DNA of 64,000 nucleotides, from NCBI GenBank assembly GCA_000333855.2, contig CM007332.1:1-64000 (forward strand), given 5' to 3'. The first letter of the stretch is position 1, and each line of letters starts with the position of its first letter. Both the position numbers and the translations under genes were made by a program. The stretch comes from Endotrypanum monterogeii (taxonomy: Eukaryota; Euglenozoa; Kinetoplastea; Trypanosomatida; Trypanosomatidae). The notes beneath the pieces are model-generated. The model was not told the origin of the DNA. It was given only the letters and a program-made list of their open reading frames with translations, and did not search any database. Of this stretch, positions 9,665-18,088 are shown piece after piece.

Positions 9665-10052
9665 GAGCTGTTTTGAGGTTGAAAGAGGCCCTTGCCCTTT
9701 AACCGGAATAATAATAAAAAAATATGTACGATTTTGACCTGGCTCTCTTTACCGGCGCACTCCTTCCATACTCCATCTTACTGTGAGTCTATCTCTTCGC
9801 ACGGGGTTCTTGATCCACCGTAGAGACACTCACCCGTTACGGGACCCCTGCACGGGTTTCTCATGAACGAGTCATGCTATGCAAAATATTGAGCTGTCTT
9901 CGGTGTTTCTTTTTTTTTACTGAATCTTTTTCTCTCGCATCGTTTTTTTTTTTGTTGTTGTCACGGTGTACTGATTGGCTGCGACTCTTGTTTTCCCTCT
10001 ACTCCTGAATGTGCTTGCAATTGTTCCACAAGCATCATGCTCAGTCACGGGT
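9665..10052 (+). other. Intergenic region with two T-runs
   Basis: T-runs at about 9910-9918 and 9943-9953 are followed by AGs at 10031-10032 and 10043-10044. The second AG leaves ATG 10053 as the first start. The first would expose an out-of-frame ATG at 10037. Confidence 0.55.
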
Positions 10053-11318
10053 ATGTCGCATACACAAGGGAAGACTAGTGATGTAGACGGAGAGCTACTT
10101 CTCTGGAGGGCGGCAGAACGAGTTAGAGAAGGCGCCCCCTTGGATCTGCCACGAGTGGCTCGGTGTATTGCCTCTGCTACAAAACTGCTAAGGAGGAATA
10201 AGAAATTATTGGAACGAGTCTCTGGCGACACGATCGTGTTTGGCCCCCTTCGCGGTCATGCGATTGACTTCGCGAACATTCTGCTTACTAAAGTTTTGCC
10301 GCAGCGTTCAGTCAGGAGTATTGTTTTTTTAGGCAACTACATCGATGGGGCTCACCAGTCGCTGGATGTCCTTTTCCTCATTTCAGCACTTATTGTCTGC
10401 CCTCGGTTCCATGTTGTGCCTCTTATCGGCAAGCACGAAATGCTTTACCCCATCCAGCCGGAGAACTTCGGATCTCTCCGAAATGAAATGCTCTTGTACT
10501 GCAGTCGCCAACACGAGCCCCTGGGCGAGTACGAGAAGATCATGAAAGAGTTTTTTTCGGTTTTACCGATCGCTTGTGTGGTGGACAAGTTCTTCTGCGT
10601 AGCTGGAGGACCAGCGTCGGGATTTCGTTTTTTGGAGGAGATCGAGAAGAAGACAGTGACGCAGGAGGCACTGAAAGAGTTTGTTGTCAATGAGCCGATG
10701 GACGAAGATGAGGAGCGCATCGCTGACGGTAATGCTTTTGTTGTTTCACAGGGCAATGAGGCAGCGTTTCGTTATACATTTAATGCTACTTGCAATTTTC
10801 TTAGCCGCAACAATCTAGCGGTACTGATTGTGGGCATGGAGTACCACACGAATCGTCCTGACTACGATAGTTTTGCTCGGCCGAATCACTACAAGGAATC
10901 GATCTACTTTCCCGGATACACTCTGGGACGCATCCATCCCGAGACACAGTTGCCGGCACTGCTTTCGATATTCTCTGCCCCATCGTTCTGTGGGGTGAAC
11001 CGGAATAATGCGTGCATCATTGAAATAACAAACAAGCGGTTGGAGGTGCAGGAGCTGAGCGTTTACGCAAAGCGCCCCCTGGTGACGCCTGGCACACAAG
11101 ACCACGCGTTTTCGTGGGCACAGCCTATGCTGGAGCGTGCAATCGTACTCATCGCGCGAGAGATGATTTTCGGGATAAAAGATGACGGGCTCCCTGAGAT
11201 TGATGCTCACCAAAAGCGATTGGAAGCAGTTGCTGTAGCGAAATTGCGACGCATGTGCGTGCTCCTTCGCGCCCACAACCTTCCTCTCCCCGATGTGCCC
11301 AAACTATCTTTCAGTTGA
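10053..11318 (+). CDS. PPP-family protein phosphatase homologue, predicted catalytically inactive
   Basis: This is a 421-residue protein with the overall order of a PP1/PP2A-type serine/threonine phosphatase but with its metal site dismantled. The GDxHG box reads GPLRGH (residues 64-69), losing the Asp and His ligands. The GDxVDRG box reads LGNYIDGA (about 93-100), losing Asp and Arg. The GNHE box reads GKHE (126-129), losing Asn but keeping His-Glu. The HGG box reads AGGPA (174-178), losing its His. Fold-maintaining hydrophobic stretches, such as SIVFLG and FHVVPLIG, and the late LLSIFSAPSFCG segment (canonical SAPNYCG) remain. It is therefore a pseudophosphatase, perhaps a scaffold. The ATG at 10053 is chosen because the upstream extension has only a TTG and crosses the splice region. 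The intact frame and even codon use argue against a decaying pseudogene. Confidence 0.85.
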   Translation: MSHTQGKTSDVDGELLLWRAAERVREGAPLDLPRVARCIASATKLLRRNKKLLERVSGDTIVFGPLRGHAIDFANILLTKVLPQRSVRSIVFLGNYIDGAHQSLDVLFLISALIVCPRFHVVPLIGKHEMLYPIQPENFGSLRNEMLLYCSRQHEPLGEYEKIMKEFFSVLPIACVVDKFFCVAGGPASGFRFLEEIEKKTVTQEALKEFVVNEPMDEDEERIADGNAFVVSQGNEAAFRYTFNATCNFLSRNNLAVLIVGMEYHTNRPDYDSFARPNHYKESIYFPGYTLGRIHPETQLPALLSIFSAPSFCGVNRNNACIIEITNKRLEVQELSVYAKRPLVTPGTQDHAFSWAQPMLERAIVLIAREMIFGIKDDGLPEIDAHQKRLEAVAVAKLRRMCVLLRAHNLPLPDVPKLSFS

Positions 11319-12060
11319 AATTTCTAGCATGCTTTCTTCAGGGATTCGTCTGTTTTTTCTGTGTGTGAAAATTGCATGGTGACCTCAATAGCCACCTGTT
11401 TCCTATGCTTGATGACGCTGTACACGAAGCATCCCGAGCCTCAGCGTATGCACACACATGTTGTGTATCTCAGCTCGCTTTCGTATCATGCTCACCTTTT
11501 TTGTGGGTGGGAAAGCCTCTGAGAAACTCATCATTCGTATGGTCGCGAGACTTAAATACTGGGCGTCTTGTCTTTTTCTTTGCAGTCGCGGCTACATTTT
11601 TTTTTCTCTCTGTGGTGCCGGTCAAAGCAGTCTTCTCAATTTTTAAAATCTTCCCGGGTGACTTCACGTCTGGCTGTGATGTGTGCTCACCGGTCAACTG
11701 ATATTTTAATCCTGAGGTTCTGGCGGAGATGCAAGCGATGGAGTTTGACGGCCTGCGCAGCCATGCCTCATCCCAAAGAGAAAGGGAATGCTAAGATTTG
11801 CATGTTTGTCTTCAGGTCAGCTTCTAGCGATAGTGTCTCTTGACCTGGATCCATGAAAGCTTCACTTTCTACGTTGTAACCTTCTCAAATCCACATTATG
11901 TGTACGCGCCTTACCACAGTGATGCGAGGTTCACCTCTTTACAACGACACACCTACTCCCGTGAGTTCCGTTGTATCGTTTTTTTTTTTTAAACATCGGG
12001 CTCTCCATCTCTACACTACCAGACACTTTGAAAAGAGAAGGAAAAGCTGTGTTGAGAGTC
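11319..12060 (+). other. Intergenic region
   Basis: It contains T-runs and short open frames (for example 11405-11701) rich in Phe and Cys from poly-T, with no credible product. The acceptor for the next gene is annotated separately. Confidence 0.6.
11979..12022 (+). promoter_or_regulatory. Spliced-leader acceptor of the MAR1 gene
   Basis: T12 (11979-11990) and a pyrimidine-rich run end at AG 12021-12022. The first ATG after it is 12061, which fixes the start of the isochorismatase-fold gene and rejects a longer in-frame reading that would cross the T-run. Confidence 0.65.
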
Positions 12061-12639
12061 ATGTCGCGTTTGATGCCGCATTACTCCAAGGCGAAAACCG
12101 CCTTTTTGTGCGTTGACCTCCAAAAGGGGTTTAGTCAGCGCATCAAAAACTTCCCAAACTGCGTCTTTGTTGCCAACCGTCTGGGGCGCGTGCATGAGGT
12201 GCTCCCGGAGCACACCAAGTACATTGTCACGGAGCAGTACCCAAAAGGTCTTGGGCACACTGTGGCGGAGATTACGTTACCAGAAAGCGCTCACATTATC
12301 GAGAAGACACGTTTCTCGTGCATAGTAGCCGAAGTAGAGAAGCTCCTAGAGGACGTGGAAAATGTTGTTGTCTTCGGCATCGAGACACACGTGTGCGTCA
12401 TGCAAACAGTTGCGGATCTCTTGGATATGAACAAGCGTGTTATTCTTCCGATGGATGGCTTGGGGAGTCAAAAGAAAACTGATTTTAAAGCGGCGGTGAA
12501 ACTGATGTACTCATGGGGCCCCAACTGCGAGCTCACCACCTCCGAATCGCTTCTGCTTCAGATTACAAAGGATGCGAAGGATCCCAACTTCAAAAAGATT
12601 TCAAAGCTGCTAAAGGACGAACCACCGATTCCGCTCTAA
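12061..12639 (+). CDS. MAR1: Isochorismatase-fold hydrolase, MAR1 type
   Basis: This is a 192-residue single-domain protein of the isochorismatase-like cysteine hydrolase superfamily. The catalytic triad positions are present: Asp19 (in FLCVDLQKGF), Lys82 (in EKTRFSC) and Cys112 (in ETHVCVMQT). The start (MSRLMPHYSKAKTAFLCVDL) and the end (KLLKDEPPIPL) match the Leishmania protein annotated as mitochondrial-associated ribonuclease MAR1, as I remember it. The ribonuclease name comes from biochemical work in L. tarentolae; the fold itself predicts a small-molecule hydrolase, so the true substrate is open. No clear mitochondrial presequence is visible. The resemblance is one reason I place the genome in the Leishmania group. 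Confidence 0.92.
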   Translation: MSRLMPHYSKAKTAFLCVDLQKGFSQRIKNFPNCVFVANRLGRVHEVLPEHTKYIVTEQYPKGLGHTVAEITLPESAHIIEKTRFSCIVAEVEKLLEDVENVVVFGIETHVCVMQTVADLLDMNKRVILPMDGLGSQKKTDFKAAVKLMYSWGPNCELTTSESLLLQITKDAKDPNFKKISKLLKDEPPIPL

Positions 12640-13041
12640 GCGATTGCACTCACAGGAAAGACGCTGGCAGCATACATACGCTGGGGAGGAATCAGAAGAA
12701 GCGGTCATGTAGTCATTTTGTTGGATCCATACTCTTTTAGGATCTTATATTTTGCTCTCATCCCCTATGCGTGGGATTCGTTCATTGCTGGTGGGGGAGG
12801 GGGGTTGCACGAACTGAATGCCTTCTTCTTCCCGGTTTTTGTCGGAGAGAGTGCCGGTGGTTGTTTGTGACCTCGGAGGAAAGAGGAGCACCACGTAGCA
12901 GTGCTCATTTCTCTCTTTTTTTTTTCTCTCACCTTTATTCATGGTGCATTTTTTTTACGTATGCTTTTTATGTGTATCGAATTCTGTTTTCCTGTTATAT
13001 CTGGCTGTCTGTTATCGTTCTTCGTTGGAGTCTTTATCTGA
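12640..13041 (+). other. Intergenic region
   Basis: This is the 3' UTR of MAR1 leading into the pyrimidine tract just described. I see nothing else. Confidence 0.55.
12908..13030 (+). promoter_or_regulatory. Spliced-leader acceptor of a predicted 77-residue gene
   Basis: A long pyrimidine-rich stretch contains no AG from about 12910 until AG 13029-13030. The first ATG downstream is 13042, 11 bases away. This geometry supports a separate transcript starting here. Confidence 0.5.
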
Positions 13042-13275
13042 ATGACGGGGATGAGGAAGCGCGGTGGTCTACATCAAAATAGCAAAACAAAAGAAGAAAT
13101 CGCGTTGTGGTCTTTGGCATGTCGCCCTGCAGCGATGATTAACATGCCGAGCCGGCCCCCAATGAGGGGTTCTTTGTTTCATTCGGCATTAGGGACCAGT
13201 TCTACCGCTACTCGCAAGTTTTCTGTGGGTGGAGCGCTGGACTTAGGGGGCTCCTCACACCTGCAGGATCCCTAA
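13042..13275 (+). CDS. Putative small protein (77 residues)
   Basis: This short frame starts at the first ATG after a clean acceptor and ends well before the acceptor of the next gene. The product is basic at the start (MTGMRKRGG), then has a Pro/Met/Arg-rich middle and a Gly/Ser end (GGALDLGGSSHLQDP). There is no domain, signal or membrane segment. It does not run through poly-T or microsatellite DNA, unlike most small frames here. I do not recognise it. It could be a genuine micro-gene or the 5' leader of an unspliced intermediate. Confidence 0.4.
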   Translation: MTGMRKRGGLHQNSKTKEEIALWSLACRPAAMINMPSRPPMRGSLFHSALGTSSTATRKFSVGGALDLGGSSHLQDP

Positions 13276-13373
13276 CAAACCAATGCATCTTCTAGACCGA
13301 GGACCCTTTTGCTTTTTACGTCTACTTGAACCAGAGGGAGGACTCGGCAATGTTCGCCACTTGTTGAGAGTAT

Positions 13374-13438
13374 CCTTTTTTTTTTTTGGCGTAATTTGTT
13401 CATTCTTCGCCCTCCTTTTTCCTACCTTGCCTTGGGAG
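13374..13438 (+). promoter_or_regulatory. Spliced-leader acceptor of the coiled-coil gene
   Basis: A T12 run and a pyrimidine-rich stretch end at AG 13437-13438, and the first ATG after it is 13529. This rules out the upstream in-frame ATG at 13283. Confidence 0.65.
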
Positions 13439-13528
13439 TGTACGACACTGTTTTGGGGTTTACATAGGCCGAGCTTGCGGCGACGTCATTCTTCAAGGGA
13501 TTCGGTGAGCGGGCTCGCAGCCTTCAGG

Positions 13529-15262
13529 ATGAGTACAGAATTTTCACTGTTGCAGCACCTTGGGGTCAATGTGGAGAAGTGTGATTTCTCCAGGAGTGTC
13601 GCCCCTACGACGTCTTCGGAGAAAGAGACACTGCGGGTGTGGGCACCGATACAGCACCCACCGACAAAATCCGGTTCATCGCAGGAGGCACGCTTGGCTC
13701 GAGAGAAAAATCGAAAGGGTGTCCACCACCACTACGCAGACCCGACAGGAGAGGTTCTTCTGAGTCATAAAAATGGTGCGGAGGTTCAGTGTCTTGTGTA
13801 CAAATCCAGGGTTCCTTCGGTTTACGGCGTCAACAAGCAGCTTGCTGAAAAAAAGAAGGCTGAGCGGGAGCAGGTGAAGTCCACACCCGGGTTTGGTAAT
13901 GGTCTGCTGATAGGCAACGACGAAGGTCGGCGAGAGGAGGCGCGACGGGAGCTATTGAGGGAGCTCCATAGGTGCAATCAGGAAAGGGCTCGTCTGAAGA
14001 AAGAGGAGGAACTTCGTGAGCGCGTCCGGCGTATGGAGCAGGAGCGTTTGGTTTTGCAGTACAATGTTGGTAGAGCAACACCTAGGGAAGATGAGGTGCT
14101 CCAAGAGGGAGCGGTGCGCGACGCAGTTGCAGAGGGCCCCTCTCGCCGAGAGGCGCGCGAAGACGATGCAAAGAAGTTCGCAAGGGGCGCTTCGATGGCA
14201 TGGAACTGGAAGGACGAAGATGACCGTCGCCGCGCTGCCGCGGCGGCGCGCACACGGCAACTCGCCGGGGAGAACCTCCTTGCTGCAGAGGAGCGACGCG
14301 CAGAACACAAGGCACTGAAAGAGGCGGATCGTAAAAAGGCACATGCGGAAGTCACCAAGATGCAGATGCAACTGGCAGAGGAACACACTAGAGAGATGGA
14401 AAAACATCGGCGCGATGCTGAGGAGTTGCGAGGTGCTTTAGAGGCTGCACGTGAGAGTCAGTGTAGGGGTAACGCTGTGGATGCGTGCCGACAAGCAGGT
14501 CCTTCGGGGTCCCTTTTTGACGAGGTCGAAAGGCGTGAACGGGAGGCTGCGGTACAGGCACGCCAGAGGTTGGCAGATGACCTGGCTTTTAATCTGCGAC
14601 TGGCTGCGCAAAAGCGGGAAAGCATACAGGCCGAGCGCGAAAGAGAGCGGCGGCTTGCCGCAGATCGGGCTAGGGCAGAGGTGGAGAGCCTTCGGTGTGA
14701 TATGGCTCACATGCGCGAGAAACGGCACCAGGAGATGTTGCAGTTACAACAAGCGGCAGAAGTGGCTGCGAAGCATCGTCAGGAACATGCAGATCCCGCT
14801 CAGCGCTGGGAGCAATCCATGGAGCCTCTTCTTTTCTGGTCTCCTGCACGGGCGTCACAATCCGAAGAATTCAAGAAAGCTAAAGCGCGCAGATTTTATG
14901 AGGATCTCCAGCGACAGGCGGAGAAAAAAGTCCAGGATCGTGCTCAGGAGAGGGAGGCGGAGCGGGCGATGGAGCGTGCACTTGTTGACTATGATATCCG
15001 CTCGGCGCAGGAGGCTGCGGCGCACGAGTGTAAGGAGGCCAGGAAAAAGGCTGAGGACTTGCGGCATGCATTGGAGTCACAAATTGCGCTGAAGCGCGCA
15101 GGAATGGAAAGGAAGGAGGATACAGGGGCGCATCTGAGCGTCTCACACGTTCCTGCCACGGAGGCAATGCTACGCTATATCTGTCCTGTGACGGGCGAGC
15201 TTCTGCCTGCCAGTGCTTACGACTTTGGCGTACAATCAGGACGTAGTCGAACTCGCAAGTAG
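13529..15262 (+). CDS. Coiled-coil protein with a conserved-looking CPVTGELLP tail
   Basis: This 577-residue protein is not assigned to a family. The first 100 residues are mixed, with MSTEFSLLQHLGVNVEKCDF at the start. From about residue 110 to 550 it is almost continuous charged alpha-helix (Glu, Arg, Ala, Gln, Lys), with only short Gly/Pro breaks, so a long coiled coil is expected. The last 30 residues leave the coil and contain YICPVTGELLPASAYDF, a compact motif that probably docks a partner. This layout is common among flagellar and cytoskeletal proteins of trypanosomatids, so an axonemal or microtubule-associated role is plausible but inferred. The frame is open back to an ATG at 13283, but that part encodes a Phe run from the poly-T tract and lies upstream of the splice acceptor. 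Confidence 0.8.
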   Translation: MSTEFSLLQHLGVNVEKCDFSRSVAPTTSSEKETLRVWAPIQHPPTKSGSSQEARLAREKNRKGVHHHYADPTGEVLLSHKNGAEVQCLVYKSRVPSVYGVNKQLAEKKKAEREQVKSTPGFGNGLLIGNDEGRREEARRELLRELHRCNQERARLKKEEELRERVRRMEQERLVLQYNVGRATPREDEVLQEGAVRDAVAEGPSRREAREDDAKKFARGASMAWNWKDEDDRRRAAAAARTRQLAGENLLAAEERRAEHKALKEADRKKAHAEVTKMQMQLAEEHTREMEKHRRDAEELRGALEAARESQCRGNAVDACRQAGPSGSLFDEVERREREAAVQARQRLADDLAFNLRLAAQKRESIQAERERERRLAADRARAEVESLRCDMAHMREKRHQEMLQLQQAAEVAAKHRQEHADPAQRWEQSMEPLLFWSPARASQSEEFKKAKARRFYEDLQRQAEKKVQDRAQEREAERAMERALVDYDIRSAQEAAAHECKEARKKAEDLRHALESQIALKRAGMERKEDTGAHLSVSHVPATEAMLRYICPVTGELLPASAYDFGVQSGRSRTRK

Positions 15263-15551
15263 GTCAACCTTGTCTCTTCCTGCTGTACCCATGTCCAGAC
15301 AGTTAGTTTGTTCACCCCCTTCTTTCCCAATAGGGACAATGTGCGCGTTTGTGAGGGTTGCTGCTGCCACCAGTAACTGTCAGGTGAACTGAGTGGAAGG
15401 TTAGGGTGGGGTGTTGCAGGCGGCAGTGCCCAGTAATGTGTGCTGGGTGTACACTGTTTAGATGTTATACGTGTACCTATACAATTATCGCTCTTTTCTC
15501 AGAAATTGAAACCCCCAACAAAAAGAGAGAACATTTAAGGGATAGGGCAGC

Positions 15552-15650
15552 ATGAAGAAGTCCTATATAATTGCGGAGGAGATCGATGTTAAGCTATCGA
15601 ATGGCGTGGAGGGCTACCAGGAACGTCCCTGTGCATCCGCAGTGCTGTAA
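15552..15650 (+). CDS. Possible 32-residue micropeptide
   Basis: This ATG is the first after a pyrimidine tract ending at AG about 15500-15501. The peptide reads MKKSYIIAEEIDVKLSNGVE and then a dozen more residues, with balanced composition and no low complexity. It may be a micropeptide, an upstream frame, or the remnant of a longer gene's N-terminus. No homologue is known to me. Confidence 0.2.
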   Translation: MKKSYIIAEEIDVKLSNGVEGYQERPCASAVL

Positions 15651-15865
15651 GTGCTAGATTGTTCTGTACATGGACAGTTTTTCGGCCTCATCCAAGTTTT
15701 TCCGAACACTTTTGCTCAAATACTCAAGGTGGCATGCACATCGCCTAATTTCCCGAAACAGACTCTTGTTATCTTCAGGCCGCAGCGCCTGTGTCATTTT
15801 TGTGAATACAAGAGTAGTGCGCGTACACCCAGACATACCAGCTCATACACACATAGCAATCAGTA

Positions 15866-15905
15866 TTTATATATCTATCTATCTATCTATATATATATAT
15901 ATATA
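15866..15905. repeat. (ATCT)n/(AT)n microsatellite
   Basis: Four-base ATCT units run into about ten AT dinucleotides. It is intergenic. Confidence 0.9.
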
Positions 15906-16863
15906 GGCGGGGCTGTATGCCGGGTTTTAGTGACGGGCCGTCTAGCGAGAGCAAAAGGTAACATTTTTAGACGGACACGTGCACCCTCCAAGGCTTTCCG
16001 TCAGGCCAAGTGATAGGGCCTAATATATCGATGAACGTGTCCCCCACGCTGCCGTAGCAGAATGTTCGACCTACGTGACACCAATGGATAGACGGAATTC
16101 GAGTGGTGCCCCTCTGAAGGGTTTGTGGGTTACGGGCATTTCAATACAGGATGTCTACGTATCAGCTCTCGAAAAGCAGCTACTGCGGAGGGCAGCATTG
16201 GATACACCTCACATCTACTGTCGCGGTGAAGGTGAGCCTCACACAGCACACGAAGGTGGTGGATTTCAGTGTGTGCGGAGTGTCTTGCGTGATTCCGTGT
16301 TTGTGTTTCTTCTTTTAATCGCGCTACTTTGTCTTTCGACCCATCTTTTTCACTGACAGTATTCTCACGAGATGGATGTGCGCCCCATCGCCCAGGTCGG
16401 TGGGCACATGATGGCGTGCATATGTTTTGTATTTATTCTGCAGACTTGCTGCTCTTTCTTCTGCTTCGGCAAATGCGACTTGTCATGTGATCTAGTGCCT
16501 TTGTCAATGCGATGACTTTCTCGGTGGTAATGTTGCGGGGGAATGCGTAGCTGCTTGTTGACTGCTTCAAAAGTTGATTTCTTGCAATTATATGTATTTT
16601 TGTGATGGGCTGTGGACTCGCAATGTTTGCCTAAGGTGAACTGGACGAAGTGGTCTCACATCACGACTCGCGGATCATAGAGAGCTTTTGATATGGCTTT
16701 CCAACGATAACTGCGGGTATGATTGCTTCCATCTCTAGGTATGCTCCTTTTTGTTTTCCCCCTGTCGCCTTGATCTTCTTCTTTTTTTTTACGTTAATAT
16801 TAGTGGGCACGCTGGCATGACGGATGGTACAGCCAAGCACTGCACGCTTCCCGTAGAACAAGA

Positions 16864-17481
16864 ATGCAATCGGTACTCCCGTACACTACAAACCCGGCGC
16901 AGATAGCGTCTATCGAGAAGTTGAAGCTCATCAACCCATCGTCCCCAGCAGCCACCGGGCCATACGTTAGCGTGCGGGAGCCGAAGCTCGTTGTTGGAGG
17001 TTTGCTTCACAACTGGGATGCAGAGGCTGCGCATGCACTTCTCAACGCACCAAAAACCGTGGAAACGTGGGATTTATCTTGGACAGAGGATGAGATCAAC
17101 TGGGAAGAAAAGGTGCACCGCTGCACCTATCCAGAAGAAGTAGAGGATCTATTGCCGGCAAAGTGGATCGGGTATCGTGTTCAAAGTGACGTGGATGAGA
17201 CACTGGCGCGCGTTTGCAAACTGTGCACTGCACTTGTGGATAAGTTTGTTTTGCTTTCTCAGGGAAACAACGCAAATGTGTCAACTTCTAAATGGCGGCA
17301 GTGCCAGGCTCTGTATGACAGGCTGGGTGCCGTCATGGAGTTGCTCGAGGCGTCTGTCGGTGAGGCGATTCCCATTCTGAAACTCAAAGACCCCGAGTTC
17401 ATTCAGAATTGCTGGAGTCAGATGCAGGATGACGAGCGAGTAGAAATTATATCTGCTCTGGGGACTAGAGAGTGCGAGTAG
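16864..17481 (+). CDS. Hypothetical protein, 205 residues
   Basis: I do not recognise this protein. It is soluble-looking, mostly helical in its second half, with several Trp and Cys residues and no signal peptide or membrane segment. The first 70 residues carry a Pro-rich start and VREPKLVVGGLLHNWD. The middle has an acidic stretch (WTEDEINWEEK), and the end is a helical pair containing LGAVMELLEASVGEAIP. Its length and clean codon use indicate a real gene. A T10 run at about 16781-16790 supplies the splice signal. Two out-of-frame ATGs (16817, 16824) would precede the start if the AG at 16802-16803 is used, but not if the AG at 16831-16832 is. Confidence 0.8.
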   Translation: MQSVLPYTTNPAQIASIEKLKLINPSSPAATGPYVSVREPKLVVGGLLHNWDAEAAHALLNAPKTVETWDLSWTEDEINWEEKVHRCTYPEEVEDLLPAKWIGYRVQSDVDETLARVCKLCTALVDKFVLLSQGNNANVSTSKWRQCQALYDRLGAVMELLEASVGEAIPILKLKDPEFIQNCWSQMQDDERVEIISALGTRECE

Positions 17482-18088
17482 TGTCTCCCATGTATTGGCG
17501 GGGGAGCGACATCGTGGTGGTGGCTCGGTGCTGTCTTACCCCCGAGTTTTCGCACTTCTTGTGAATACAAGAGACATGTAGGGTCTGACCGGAGGCAGTG
17601 TATCGGCTGCTGACTCGCCAGTCGCTGCACGCTTTCTCCCCCTTGGAGGGACCTGGATAAGTGACGGATCCCTTTCTTTTACCCCTTTCTCACGTGTGGG
17701 CAACACTGTCAGTAGAACGTTTACAGTGACGTGTGCATGCGTGTGCTATACCCTTTTTGTTTTCGTAGATCCTGATATATGCACATAGAGGCTTATATAC
17801 TCAACACTTCTAGTTTTCAGATGAATGCTGTGCCCTGGTCTGCTTTAGCAACGTGTGAGCATCGCGAAGTTGCCTTCTTCGCATGGATACTTGGCTTCCA
17901 TGGCTGGGATCATCGCGGGTGCCCTAGGACTCTTTTATACAACGGCGCGTGGCGCCGATGATGATCGCTGCACGGACTCCTTCAACCTTATCCATGTCTT
18001 CCTACTCTGTTGGCCTGCTGCCTTGAAGGCCTTTATAGCGGCGTTGCCACAGCAGTTGTCTGCCACACATATCGGGAGACGTTCTGCC
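17482..18088 (+). other. Intergenic region
   Basis: Pyrimidine-rich patches lie at about 17748-17763 and 17985-18024. The second, with AG at about 18027-18028, makes ATG 18089 the first start. Upstream ATGs at 17779, 17821 and 17900 would apply if an earlier acceptor were used. Confidence 0.5.

Larger units (their letters stand above)
15263..16863 (+). other. Long intergenic region (1.6 kb)
   Basis: It contains a 32-codon ATG frame at 15552-15650 (listed separately), an (ATCT)n/(AT)n microsatellite at 15866-15905, and an ATG frame of 90 codons at 16084-16356 whose end is hydrophobic because of a T-rich stretch. The acceptor of the next gene is near 16781-16832. Confidence 0.55.

Noticed and set aside
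13283..13528. N-terminal extension of the coiled-coil protein from ATG 13283
   Set aside because: It lies upstream of the acceptor AG 13437-13438 and encodes a Phe run from the poly-T tract.
16084..16356. 90-codon ATG frame with a hydrophobic end
   Set aside because: The hydrophobic end comes from T-rich DNA, other ATGs precede it and no acceptor supports it.
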